A DNA stretch of 64,000 nt. It comes from Castanea sativa. Lineage: Eukaryota; Streptophyta; Magnoliopsida; Fagales; Fagaceae. The position numbers and the translations under genes are program-made. The stretch lies in contig NC_134018.1 of assembly GCF_040712315.1 (NCBI RefSeq), forward strand, positions 48,733,335 to 48,797,334. The letters are read 5' to 3'. The notes under the pieces were generated by a model. It saw only the letters and a program-made list of their open reading frames with translations, was not told the origin of the DNA and searched no databases. This document shows positions 36,654-46,798 of this stretch, one piece after another. Each line of letters begins with the position of its first letter. The stretch's first letter is position 1.

Positions 36654-37874
36654 AAAGGGTAGGGCTCGAAGAATTGGTTTGGTTAGATCTAGTTGGGGTA
36701 GTTAGTTGTGGATCTAGTATTTTTATCAAGTCTAAATCTAAACAATATCTTATGGCCTTTTTTAATTATTTTTCATCTTATGGCCTCTTAATTGAGGGAT
36801 GAATAAGCAAAATGTTGCCTGACCCCTTCAAATTTATATAATTGAGCAATTTTACTTTTGTCTTTGGTGTGAGAGCAATTCTTTTATTTACAAGATGAAT
36901 TTAACTAGTTTGTTTCTTAAGACAACTCTTTTATTTGTGTATTTAATATATATATATATATATATATGATAAATTTGAACCTACGACATTCTTTTTATGA
37001 TAACTAATCGTAGATCCATGTGAGATTGAACTCATTGGCTCCGCGTTCTATTCGATTAGAACTTGGTTTGAGAACCATTTGTCATAGATGTGCAGAAAAA
37101 TTTGACAGTTTGTTAAATAGTGAAAAATGAAAATAGAAGGCGAGACTTATAAGTGTTAGTCTCAAGTCTTTTTTAAAATGACATGATTATTTTTTTAATA
37201 AAGTATAGTTGATATAATTATTAGATTTTCTAAATTAAGTTATCTATATTTGTTATTTGAGAGTGTTTTAAATTTAGTAATTTTTTTTTACAATGAAACA
37301 TAATGCATTTTATATTCAATTATTATATAAGGCGTGATGATTTGTAAATAATTTAATGTGTAGTTGGAATTTGTTTCTAGTGCTCTTTACAAAGGAATTA
37401 TCATTTATATATCTTGAATGATCTAAAGAGGAAGTAGAAATAATTTTAACCTATGATGTACAACAAGAGACTTTATGAGTTGCTAACTACAACCCACAAC
37501 CAAAAGAGGAAGTAGATATAAGTAAATTCATCACTTATATTAGGGAAAAAAAAAAGTAAGACTTTTTTATTTATTTGATAAATACACACACACACACATA
37601 TATAGGGGAAGGTAGATGAAAAAAAAAGGAGTAAGACTTTAATAACATAAAAAAATGTAATTTTATCAAGAAATTACCAACATTACTCTAAGAATATGAC
37701 ATAATGTCAATAAAGTTGCTCATCTTTATGCACAAACATCTTCTCCTAAGGCATTCATTAAATGGACCAAACTAAACTAAAGTAGACAGAACTAGACTGA
37801 AATATTACCCTGACGAAATCAACAAGAGTGTGACAATAATAAATGCTACACTTCAACTTTATATATTATATAAA
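36654..37874. other. Intergenic, no gene seen
   Basis: AT-rich, with (TA)n at about 36948-36967 and (CA)n near 37585-37599. No coding or mobile element recognised. Confidence 0.5.
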
Positions 37875-37903
37875 CTAGTTGTGGACCCGCGCATTGCGCA
37901 TGG
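37875..37903 (-). mobile_element. Helitron-type 3' terminus (hairpin plus CTAG)
   Basis: Read on the minus strand the sequence ends ATGCGCAATGCGCGGGTCCA then CAACTAG, followed by T. A GCGC-AAT-GCGC stem-loop a few bases ahead of CTAG, with T next to it, is the classic plant Helitron 3' end. The element would extend rightwards on this map, towards or through the F-box gene. Its 5' TC end was not identified. Confidence 0.6.
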
Positions 37904-38333
37904 TAATTTTTTTTTTATGATCGTGTTATTATTTGAAATATTTTTGAATGTATTACTACTTAAGCTGCATTATATATGTATAAACAATATATTGTAGGAT
38001 TCGTGATGATAGAAGGTATTGTCTTGGAATTAGATGTGGAAAGGATACAACTATACTTGGCCTTGTAGTCAGTCCAGAGTTGATCAATCGTCTTCCTAAG
38101 TTAGTAAAATTTAATTAACTTAAAATTAGATAGAAAGGATTTTATAAATTTGAAGTTAGCGTCATGCTAGGTGAAAACTTTAGAAGGCTGTAATTAAGTT
38201 GTTGCAAGTCTTTTTAAATAAATATTAATAATAAAAAAAAGATCTATTCCTTTAAAGATAGAGATTAGTATTATAAATAGGATGAGGAAATTTTATTGTA
38301 TTATGTTTATTGGAAACATAATTTCTACCAAAC

Positions 38334-39502
38334 TCAGTTGGCTAATTTGTACATTTCCAAGTCAATTGAGCACATTTTGCATGTTACATGTAATTCTTCA
38401 TTTCCATATGGGTAAGGGCATTCACTATCCCAATGACCCACTCCATTTTTCTTGCATGCTTGGTTTTTTGGGATGCGAAATGGGTTTGTTCCAAAAACTG
38501 TATGTTGAAGGATTTGTCGATAGTTTTGCAGCAATTGTTTTCCATTTGGTTGGTTTAGAATTGATAATAGTAGTTGTATTCCTTCATCATTTGATTCGCA
38601 TAATAACGCAATTGCTAGTCCATACTTTGCATTTTTGTCTCCTTCTATGTTTGCTTGAAGAAGGATTTCTTTTCCCACTTTAGTTTGATCATGTACAAAA
38701 TATTTGTGAGCTCCGACCCAAAATAGTGCTTGTTTGTTTCCAGCCCTAAAGCATTGATGAATGAGTTTTTCTTCATCGTTTCGAAGGCATAGGGGATTTT
38801 GGAGTAGTCCAGTTAGATTGATGTAGTGAAGAACTTTTTTCCTTTTGGTTAGCCAATTGAATCGCTTGCAGCTGTTTTTAAAAACGAAAACACATATTAA
38901 GAAACTAATGCGTTAGAAAAAATCAGATGGTGACAAAACATGACAATAATCATATACTAAGAATTATACATGAACATTATTATCATCACAATTGCAATAT
39001 TTGATTGATGAAGTTATAAATTTTTTTTCTTTTAGAAATATAACAATGACTATAAAATTGCGCACTACTTTATAGTAAAAATTTAATAAAAAGAGAAAAT
39101 TGAAACTTGGGATATATGGTATCAACATTGTAATGAAAAAGAAAGAAAGAAAGAAAGAAAGAAAGAAAAAAAAAAAAAATATATATATATATATATATAT
39201 CCACGTCACACTAATTATGTAACATCATTCATGTCATGACTTTGGAACACACCATTTGTTCACGCAGGAAAGTTTAATGTGAAGGGCCATAGCCATAAAG
39301 AAAAACTCTACATCTGTTCGGCCCCTATGAAGTGTATAAACATTTTTTTTAATTGCAATATTTGATTGATGAAGCTATAATTTTTTTTTTGTTTTAGAAA
39401 TTTAATGATGACTATAGAATTGCGCACTACTTCATAATAAAAAGTTAATAAAAAGAGAAAATTGAAACTTGGGATATATGGATCAACATTGTAATGAGAA
39501 AG

Positions 39503-39534
<32 letters not shown>

Positions 39535-40015
39535 TATATCCGCATCACGCTGACTATGTAATGTCATTCATGCTATGACTTTGGAATACACCATCTATCT
39601 AACACAGGAAACTTTAATGTGAAGGGCCATAGCCATAAAGAAAAACTCAGCATTTGTTCGGCCTCTAGGGAGTGTATAAACATTTTTTTTAATTGCAATA
39701 TTTGATTAATGAAGCTATAATTTTTTTTTTTTAGAAATATAACAATGACTATAGAATTGCGCACTACTTCACAGTAAAATGTTAATAAAAAGAGAAAATA
39801 TAGGATTTCAATATTTTGTGCCACAATTTTGGATGTGGTTGATTGTGATTAGTAGAGAAAAAGTGGCGAGTTAATGTGAAAATAACAAAGATGAGATTTA
39901 AATTTAAATTTGTGTACCTGATTTTCATGTTGCCTAAAATTTTTGGCAAATGTCTTCCAACATTGGAAAATATTTTGAGCAATAAATCTATTGGTAATTC
40001 ATGTTGCATGCTCAT
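38334..40015 (-). CDS. Small F-box protein (At2g35280/At1g67623-like), two exons
   Basis: Likely substrate adaptor of an SCF ubiquitin ligase. Exon 1 is 40015-39918 and exon 2 is 38871-38334. The intron is GT..AG in phase 2 and the sum is 636 nt (211 residues plus stop). Exon 1 gives the start of the F-box, ELPIDLLLKIFSNVGRHLPK; the splice completes it as NMKISCKRFNWL, which fits the NxKxSCKxF pattern. Exon 2 continues with repeat-like helices seen in this family (QCFRAGNKQALFWVGAHKYF, NAKYGLAIALLCESN, EGIQLLLSI) and a Cys-rich tail (ECPYPYGNEELHVTCKMC). No stop interrupts either exon. The intron (1,046 bp) holds a tandem repeat array. A Helitron-type 3' end lies about 460 bp downstream, so the gene may be cargo, but this is not shown. 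Confidence 0.8.
38991..39800 (+). repeat. Tandem array of about 345-bp units in the F-box intron
   Basis: ATTGCAATATTTGATT starts three units at 38991, 39352 and 39692 (periods 361 and 340; the last is partial, ending near 39800). Each full unit contains GCGCACTACTT, AAAAGAGAAAATTGAAACTT, an A-rich then (TA)n tract, and AAGGGCCATAGCCATAAAG. The first unit also has an expanded (GAAA)n tract at 39134-39170. Confidence 0.9.
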
Positions 40016-40898
40016 TTTTGTGATTGTGGAGAGTGTATTTTTATGTTATTTTTGGTGTGTTTTGATTGTTGTATGGATGAGTAATTGTTGAATTTATTTG
40101 CAATTATTTTTAATTAATTTTTTTGTTTTTGAATAGAAGCCTTTCATATACCCTTCTCTATAAATCTTAAATCCTGTAAATTATGTTTGACTATTCAGTG
40201 TTCATTTGTTTTTTTTTTTTTTTGGCATATATATATATTTATTTATATTGTGTGTGTGTGTGTACAAAAGATGAAGGTGTATAGGTAGAAGCTGAATTAG
40301 GGGGCTCCCTCAACTCTGACGCACTTCGATCCATTAATGCAAATATAATTGGCTGAGCAACCTCTTCATTGCAGGAACGCACAATATTAAATCCTTAGAG
40401 AGCACAGCAAAGTAAATTACATCAAGTGGGGCTTTAGCATCATTTAAAATAGAAGCCAATTTACTCCATAACTAATAAAAGAGTTAAAATTTAACTGTCA
40501 TCTGAAAATTATAAAAAGATAATAGAACATTGAACACTGAACATTACTTTTATTAATTACGGGCATAATGCATAACCTTATCATTGTCAATATTATAATA
40601 AAATTAAAAACAATATTTGTGACGCAAAGTCATCCCTCATTGAAAGGCCAAAATGTTGCTTCGGAGCCTGCTCCCACAGTTGGTATTTCAAGTTCAGCTA
40701 CTGCTTTCCATCCACCAAAAAAAAAAAAGTGTCAACTACCGTTTTTAGCTTCCTTGTGATCTATCTTCCTCTATTTTCTTTCACTGACCAAGAAGAAACA
40801 TATTAAGCATATATTCATAAGCTAAAATCACCATTCCATTTCCTAATCCAAGTCAGTCTTCATTTGATCCACTTTTGTTGGACTCCTTTTGTATCATG
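40016..40898. other. F-box 5' flank and intergenic
   Basis: Holds a (GT)n tract near 40250-40263 and poly(T) near 40208-40222. A short plus-strand frame around 40640-40759 is interrupted by a poly(A) run and not recognised. The stretch ends at the target duplication of the adjoining Gypsy element. Confidence 0.45.
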
Positions 40899-40903
40899 TC
40901 TAG

Positions 40904-41400
40904 TGATGAAGCACAAGTTCGTCAGTTGTAGTGAATTTGTCCAGATGGAGCCGGATGTTCGCTTGTGTTGCAGTGGAAGTAACAATTCCCTAAAATGGTC
41001 ACCGGTGTGGTGCCTACCACAACGCCTCCAATGCCAAAGTCAGTACAAGGGAGTTTATAATAATAGAATGTAAGAATGATTAGATATATCTCGTAATTGT
41101 GTCAGTACCTTGTGTTGGCAATGTGAGGGCTTTATATATGTTGCTCTGGATTCTAGCCGTTGTGGTTGATATTGTGATGTTAATGCTTTTCTTGGTAACG
41201 CTTCCTGCTAAGTAATGGGGCTTTAATATGCCCACAACGGTCTGTGCAGTTGGTTTTGTAACTGTTCGGGGCATTACTGGCGACATTGAATGATTCTGAT
41301 ACCCTCGTCGGTGACATGGGCACTTGCTTAGGCTCGTCTCAGAGAACGGTCTCGTCTGTCATATTGAACTCATCTGTAGTTGATTTCGTCAGTCCCATTA
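40904..41400 (-). repeat. 3' LTR of the Gypsy element
   Basis: About 497 bp, ending CATCA at 40904 and starting TAATGGGACTGACG at 41400 (expected TGATGGGA; one base changed). It shares the CCTACCACAACG block and overall order with the LTR at 567-1047. A purine-rich tract (TTTGGGGGCAGC on the minus strand, about 41401-41412) directly precedes it, as a polypurine tract should. Confidence 0.75.
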
Positions 41401-41412
41401 GCTGCCCCCAAA

Positions 41413-42108
41413 TCTGTGGTTGTTGTGACGTGTCATGACGACCATAGAAAATGAAAGGTTTTTTGGATTGCAGGAAACTCTTGGGATTTCATGCCGTATT
41501 AAATGCGTAGTGGCGGCGCCATACTGGTCGTGGCCACATGGCGTATTCTGGTTGGAGGGGTTAATGTTCCCATTGTATGACTCTTGGGTTTCCCGCTAAT
41601 TTTCAGTTTTTGCCTTGATTTTTAAACTTCTCCTTTTCTTACTTTACTTTTCGTTTTCCTCAAACTTTCATTCATTTCTCTGAGTGTTTTCTTTTTCAAC
41701 TTTTCTTTGCAACTCCTTTTCAAGCCGATGTGTGTTGGTGTTGGGCTTCTTATCTTCTTCTTTCTGAGGTACGTTTTTCTCCCCTTTTCTCGTTTTCTTT
41801 CTTTGGTGGTAGTAAACATCTGATTTTTTTTTTTTTTGCTTTTGTTTTCTGGTTTTTGGGATTTTAGCATTTACCTCTTTCTTCTGTGTCTTTTCTGGGT
41901 GTCCATGATTAGTAACTCTGAGGTTAGAATAGCTTGCCCCTCAGTTTCCTTCCTTTTCGCACGTTTAGGGGGGCCTTTAGGTGTTTTCCCAAACCTTGAG
42001 AATTTTGTTTTAGAGGGTAACAGTTTGGGCGTTTCCGTGGCTGAGTTGTTACCTTTGCTTTGTCAATCAATTTATTGGTTTGAGGGTTTGGTGAGAGAGC
42101 GGGGAACG
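41413..42108 (+). other. Leader region of the antisense ORF
   Basis: Pyrimidine-rich text with a GAGGTACG donor-like site near 41766 and T-rich tracts. The frame is open from 41836 into the antisense ORF, but upstream codons look non-coding (Phe/Leu-rich). Confidence 0.4.
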
Positions 42109-44098
42109 ATGTCTGAGGTTAGGTCTAGTGAACTCGAGACTGGGTTATCATCTAGTGGTGACCCGATGGAGGGAGATACTGTCGTTTCGACCCTTCGAGA
42201 GGTTAGGGCTTTTCACGCCCTCGTGGAGGTGTGTGGGTTGGATGTTGACACTGTGGGTAGGTTCAAAGATAGGTTTCAATTTTCGGAGCGGGTTCGTGTT
42301 CGTCGGCCCAATGATGAGGATAGGACTTGCCACTTTTTCCCTGGTGAGGTGTGCTTCTATGAGGCTGCTTTCACTTGTGGACTTAGGCTTCTCGTCTATT
42401 TGTTTATGATGGAGCTTTTAGATTACTTTGGTATTGCTCCTAGGTAAATTATGTCCAATTCATAGAGAATAGTGGTCAATTGTATGGAAATATGGTTGGC
42501 CACTAACGGGGACATGATTAAGGTAGGTGAACTCATCTATCTATATCGTTTGAAAGAGTCTAGAGAGTACGGATATTATGAGTTATTACCCTGGGAGAGG
42601 AGAACAAGGATTGTTAGGGGTTTACCTTCGTCCTTCAGGTATTGGAAATCAAGATTTTTCTTTGTGTCCGGGGATGATTTTGAGACTCCCTCCAGCAGGG
42701 ATTGGGGTGATATCTGAGGTTGCTCCGTCGATGGAGGACCTCGAATTCAGGTGCGTCAGTATTTCTTCCCGACGTTTTTAATTTTGTTGTATTTGCTGTT
42801 ATGGTCACCAACTCCTTTGTTTCTTGTTTGCACAGTTAAGAGACGGCCTAAGCTCAAGAGCAGGCATAAGGTCGTGTTGAGAAAGCGATTGAGTACACCC
42901 AAACGATCGAAAGTTAGGAAGATCTGGTAGACCCACAAACCCTTGCCTTCTATAACCTTGGTCCTGACTCGTCCCCCTACGTCCTACGTAGTATCGACAT
43001 TGAAGGAAAAAAGAGTAAGTATTGAGCTCGTCAGTATTGACCCCCTTATATATACTTGGAGTTTTTTTTTTTACAAGTGTTTTCTTTTAGTAGAAATGAC
43101 GACTAAGTTCAACAAAGATATGTATGAGAAGATGAGGTCCAAGAAGGACGAGCCATTCTCCAACATCGGGAAGAAGGCGGTACGCGTCACAGGGAACGGT
43201 TCCTCCGTCACTCTAACTACTTCCATCACTCCCATTGTTTATGGTACTGAGACGACGAGGATGGCCTCTCTTGCCACCTCGATTGAAAAGATCCCTACCC
43301 CCGCTTCTAAAAGGCCTCGCATATCTGACAGTGAGAAGGAGAAGGTTGATTCTCGCTCGTCTACTATCTGGGACGATGAGAGACTGGCGGTGAACCGGGC
43401 TCATGGGGTCGTGACTGCGGAAGATTTGAAGGCATTCTCGAGTTCGTCCCCAAATGAGCTAGTGGGTCGTCACCTCCACAAGCTTGTCCAGGTAAAGCAC
43501 TTGTGCAAGTTTATCCCTTCTCTGTTCTTTTTTTTTTACGTTGTTCTGAGGTTCGATTCCCTTGTGTGTTTTTTAGGTGCTGGGGGAGAGCATTCATCTT
43601 TCCTCGGAGTATCTTGCTCAGGAGGCTAAGGTCAAGTCTGCGTTGTCACAGGTAAAGGCCTTGGAGGTGGAGAACTCGGAGTTGAAGAAAGATTTGATAG
43701 CTTCTATCGGCGAAGTTAACCTTGCCAAGAAAAAGGCCAAGAAACTAAGTGACGACCTCAAGGTTGAACGGCAATTGGTTTTGGAGAAGGATGAGCAACT
43801 TGTGGCTGCCAGGGAGAAGATCAGAGTCATTGCTGCTAAGGTTATCGAGGGCTTCCAGCAAATTGAGGAGTACAACACTGTGCTCTTCAGTTGGTACTTC
43901 AAGGGGTTTGAACTTTTGAGGAGATACTTCATCAAGCACCCCTCTGGAGTAAACTTGGAAAAACTAGACTTGGAAGAGGTAGACAGGGAGATGGTTGCTG
44001 ACGAGGCTGCCCAGTCTTTGACCACTAAGACTGACACCGCTGTGAATGCCCCTGCCAGTGACGCCCCTACCGGTGACGATGTTGCTGCTGACGCCTGA
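42109..44098 (+). pseudogene. Antisense ORF of a Tat-like Gypsy (Transposase_28-like) with coiled coil
   Basis: Runs opposite to the integrase. The first exon (from ATG at 42109) reads RAFHALVEVCGLDVDTVGRF, then CHFFPGEVCFYEAAFTCGLR and MELLDYFGIAPR. The same frame resumes after two stops (42445, 42463) with NCMEIWLATNGDMIKVGELI and RGLPSSFRYWKSRFFFVSGD. This matches the plant 'putative gypsy type transposon' (Transposase_28) domain. Later exons give a Lys/Ser-rich part and, from about 43577, a coiled coil (KVKSALSQVKALEVENSELK and on) ending at 44098. GT..AG introns are suggested near 43491 and 43576. Besides the two stops, a third lies near 42715. Function of such antisense ORFs is not known. 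Confidence 0.7.
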
Positions 44099-45020
44099 AC
44101 CTAATACTTATGAAAATTTTCTTCTCCCTTTTTTTTTTTTTTAATTGGGTGCCCGTTATGTTTTGGGCTCAAATTTCAGAACAGTTTTCTTTTAATCTGT
44201 CTCGAGAACAATATTTTTAGCTTAGTGTTTATGGGCCTTTAGATGTAAAAAAAATGGTAACTGCCCGTTGTTTTTGGGCTTTTATAGCTGCGTACTTACT
44301 TGCATTTGTGATTGCACACTTGTGTTATGCTTGTGGTATTTTACATCTGTTAGTGCTTTAGTGAAATTTTTAGCTGTGACTTTTCCTTTTCCTCTCGATT
44401 AACTTACTTTCGAGGTTTTTCTCCTCACACTTGTTGTCTTTCTGTTGTGACTTACACTTTTTCAAGGATCTTGTCAATCTCTTTGCTTTGTCAGTAATTT
44501 ACATCTGTCTAGGCGGAATCTTATTACTCAGCCATTTTTGAGATTGTCTTTTGGCTTCGTTAGTAATTTACATCCGTCTAGGCAGAATCTTATTACTTAG
44601 CCATTTTTGAGATTGTCTTTTGGCTTTGTCGGTAATTTACATCTGTCTAGACAGAATCTTATTACTTAGCAATTTTTGAGATTGTCTTTTGGCTTCATCA
44701 GTAATTTACATCCGTCTAGGCGGAATCTTATTACTTAGCCATTTTTGAGATTATCTTTTGGCTTCGTCAGGAATATACATCCATCTAGGCGGAATCTTAT
44801 TACTTGGCCATCTTTGGTTTTTGTGACTTACAGCTAACCAGACCTGTTTACATGAAGACATTAGCTGAGCGATTCTTTTATTAATTTCAGGAATGAATAC
44901 ATTTATTTGTTACATCTGTTGGTGGTACTTCTTCAAGTGCTCAATGTTCCATGGTTGTGGGAGCCTCTGCCCATTTAGGGTTTCCAGGTAATAGCTGCCT
45001 TACCTAGAGTAGTGGACGAC
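44099..45020. other. Spacer of the Gypsy element between antisense ORF and integrase
   Basis: Non-coding on both strands; its main content is the 69-bp tandem array described separately. Confidence 0.6.
44463..44815 (+). repeat. Five-copy 69-bp tandem repeat
   Basis: The word GTAATTTACATC (or a close variant) recurs at 44494, 44563, 44632, 44701 and 44770, exactly 69 bp apart. Each unit also carries CTAGGCGGAATCTTATTACT and TTTTTGAGATTGTCTTTTGG. Units differ by a few substitutions. All six frames contain stops within two units, so although 69 is a multiple of three the array is not coding now. Confidence 0.95.
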
Positions 45021-46144
45021 TCAGTAGGGTCCTTCCCATGTGGGGCCAAGCTTTCCTTGGGCAGAGTCTCTAGTCGCTGTAGTGACGTTGCGCAGGACAA
45101 GGTCGCCTATGTCAAGTCCTCTGAGTTTTACCCTCTTGTTGTAGTAATCGGCCATCTTCTGCTGGTATTTCGTCATCCTGTTGAAAGCTTTGTCTCTTAC
45201 TTCATCTAGGCAATCCAGGTTAATTTGTAGTTGGTCGTCGTTGTTTTCTTCATGGAATACCTCTCGCCTGATGCTGGCCACTCCTACCTCGACTGGGATT
45301 ACTGCTTCAGTGCCATAAGTAAGCCTGAAAGGGGTTTCTCCTGCTAGGGTTCTCGCCATGGTTCTGTAGGCCCACAAGACATTAGGCAATTCTTCTGGCC
45401 AGGCACCCTTCGCGTCGTCCAGCTTGGCTTTAATAATCTTGAGCAGTGTTCGATTCGTCATCTTTGTCTATCCATTCGCCTGTGGATGTCCTGGGGATGA
45501 GAACTGGTTCTTGATGCCTAGGCCCGAGCAGAAGTCCCCGAGGCCTTGGTTGTTGATCTGCCGCCCATTATCTAATATAATCGTCCTTAGAATCCCGAAC
45601 CTGCAAATTATATTCTTCCACACAAAGCTCCGGATTCATGCTTCAGGGATGGTCACTATCACCTCTGCTTCGACTCACTTTGTGGAGTAATTAATAGCAA
45701 CTAGTAGGAATCTTACCTGACCTTTACCTAAGGGCAGTGGGTTGACGATGTCGACTCCCCATTGTGCGAATGGCCACGGGAATGATATCGTCATCAGTCT
45801 CTCTGCTGGAAGTTACTGGACATTCCCGAACCTCTGACACTTGTCACACTTCTTGACGAGTTCTATTGTGTCCACTTGCATAGTTGGCCAGAAATAACCT
45901 GTTCGAATGACCTTGCTTACCAGGGATCTGGGGCCAGCATGGTCCCCACAAACTCCTTCGTGGATTTCTTCTAGGATGTATTTGGCTTCTTCTTCATCGA
46001 CATACTTCAAGTAAGGCATGGAGAAGCCTCTCTTGTATAAGGTGTCATTTAGGATCGTAAATCTGACTGCCCTCTTCTTGATCTTCTTGGCCTCCTTGGC
46101 TTCCTGAGGGAGGTGCCCATCTTGGGGAAAAGACACGATCAGAG
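45021..46144 (-). pseudogene. Gypsy integrase, broken
   Basis: From the right: an H2C2 zinc-binding region (EIHEGVCGDHAGPRSLVSKV, then KKCDKCQRFGNVQ), the rve catalytic core (FAQWGVDIVNPLPLGKG with the first Asp; IILDNGRQINN with the second Asp), and a C-terminal region (RNVTTATRDSAQGKLGPTWE) ending at a stop at 45021. Defects: a stop in the core before IRSFVWKN, a stop inside HPQANG*TKMTNRTL, and Lys at the place of the third catalytic acid (Glu in GQTE). The upstream edge, at about 46144, is fused to LTR sequence. RT and RNase H are absent. Confidence 0.85.
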
Positions 46145-46206
46145 TCAGAGAACGATCTCGTCTGTCGTATTGAACTCGTCTGTAGTTGATTTTGTCAATC
46201 CCATCA
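46145..46206 (-). repeat. Remnant of the Gypsy 5' LTR
   Basis: 62 bp matching 41339-41400 (AGAGAACGATCTCGTCTGTC and onwards), ending at the TGATG terminus and TCTAG target duplication. It is fused directly to integrase sequence. Confidence 0.8.
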
Positions 46207-46425
46207 TCTAGTAAGTCTTCGACAACTTCAAACATTAGTGACTTGAATTATGGCTCAGACTGCAAATTATGCTTGATGTTTGGATATCAACTCCATTTGG
46301 AGTGGAAAGCAAAATCAATTTTTCTAATAAATGCAATAATGTCTCATATAAAATTAGTTTGGAACTCCAAGCTGATTCTATTTGAGCTTTTGACGAATTC
46401 CATCTTAACCTAAGTGTACCCAAAG

Positions 46426-46542
46426 ATCATTGAATTATTGGGCTCTGCTAATTTCAAAGAGATCAGATCCATTTGGGGTACCGGTGTGAAAGATGAGATC
46501 GAGAAATTGAAGAACACTGTTTCCAGTGTTCAAGCTGTGTAA
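46426..46542 (+). pseudogene. NLR (Rx_N coiled-coil) N-terminal fragment
   Basis: One plus-strand frame reads IIELLGSANFKEIRSIWGTG then VKDEIEKLKNTVSSVQAV and stops. This is the opening of an RGA-type CC-NBS-LRR disease-resistance protein, whose usual text has KLGS..LQEI..WGVKDEL.KLK.TVS.I.AVL. No NB-ARC or LRR follows. It lies just outside the Gypsy target duplication. Confidence 0.7.
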
Positions 46543-46798
46543 GGTTTCCATGTGCAAAAGCGGGTCACTTTGTAATTAAACTTAAATGAGTGAATTTCAT
46601 GTAATAGGAGTTGCTATAGTTGGTGGCTGGTATTGATTTTATTAGTGCTAGTGCTTAATTGGACACCAATTTGATTTTCCAAAAAAATTTTATTATTAAT
46701 GAAGCAAAGTCTTTTATTTGACTTATTTGAGGCAATATGAAGATATAATAAAACCTTGAAATAAGTTCATAAAGGGAAGAAAATATAAAATTCCAATA
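46543..46798. other. Short intergenic stretch
   Basis: No coding sequence; possible 3' flank of the RPA-like pseudogene. It could contain the end of the Helitron-type locus, but no hairpin-CTRR end was found. Confidence 0.4.

Larger units (their letters stand above)
40899..46211 (-). mobile_element. Tat-like Ty3/Gypsy deletion derivative with target duplication
   Basis: TCTAG at 40899-40903 and 46207-46211 flanks the element. On the minus strand it begins TGATGGGATTGAC at 46206 and ends ..CTTCATCA at 40904, so the ends carry a TGATG/CATCA inverted repeat. Order in element orientation: a 62-bp remnant of the 5' LTR, integrase, a 69-bp tandem array, an antisense multi-exon ORF, a polypurine tract and a full 3' LTR. 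The primer binding site, gag, protease, RT and RNase H are missing. An antisense ORF before the 3' LTR points to the Tat lineage. The element is not autonomous, and its integrase is broken. Confidence 0.8.

Noticed and set aside
38282..38683. Plus-strand 133-codon frame
   Set aside because: Shadow of F-box exon 2, whose opposite strand has clear family motifs and a splice that keeps phase.
44463..44815. CRISPR-like array
   Set aside because: Units are contiguous and similar over the full 69 bp with no unique spacers, and the context is a plant retrotransposon.
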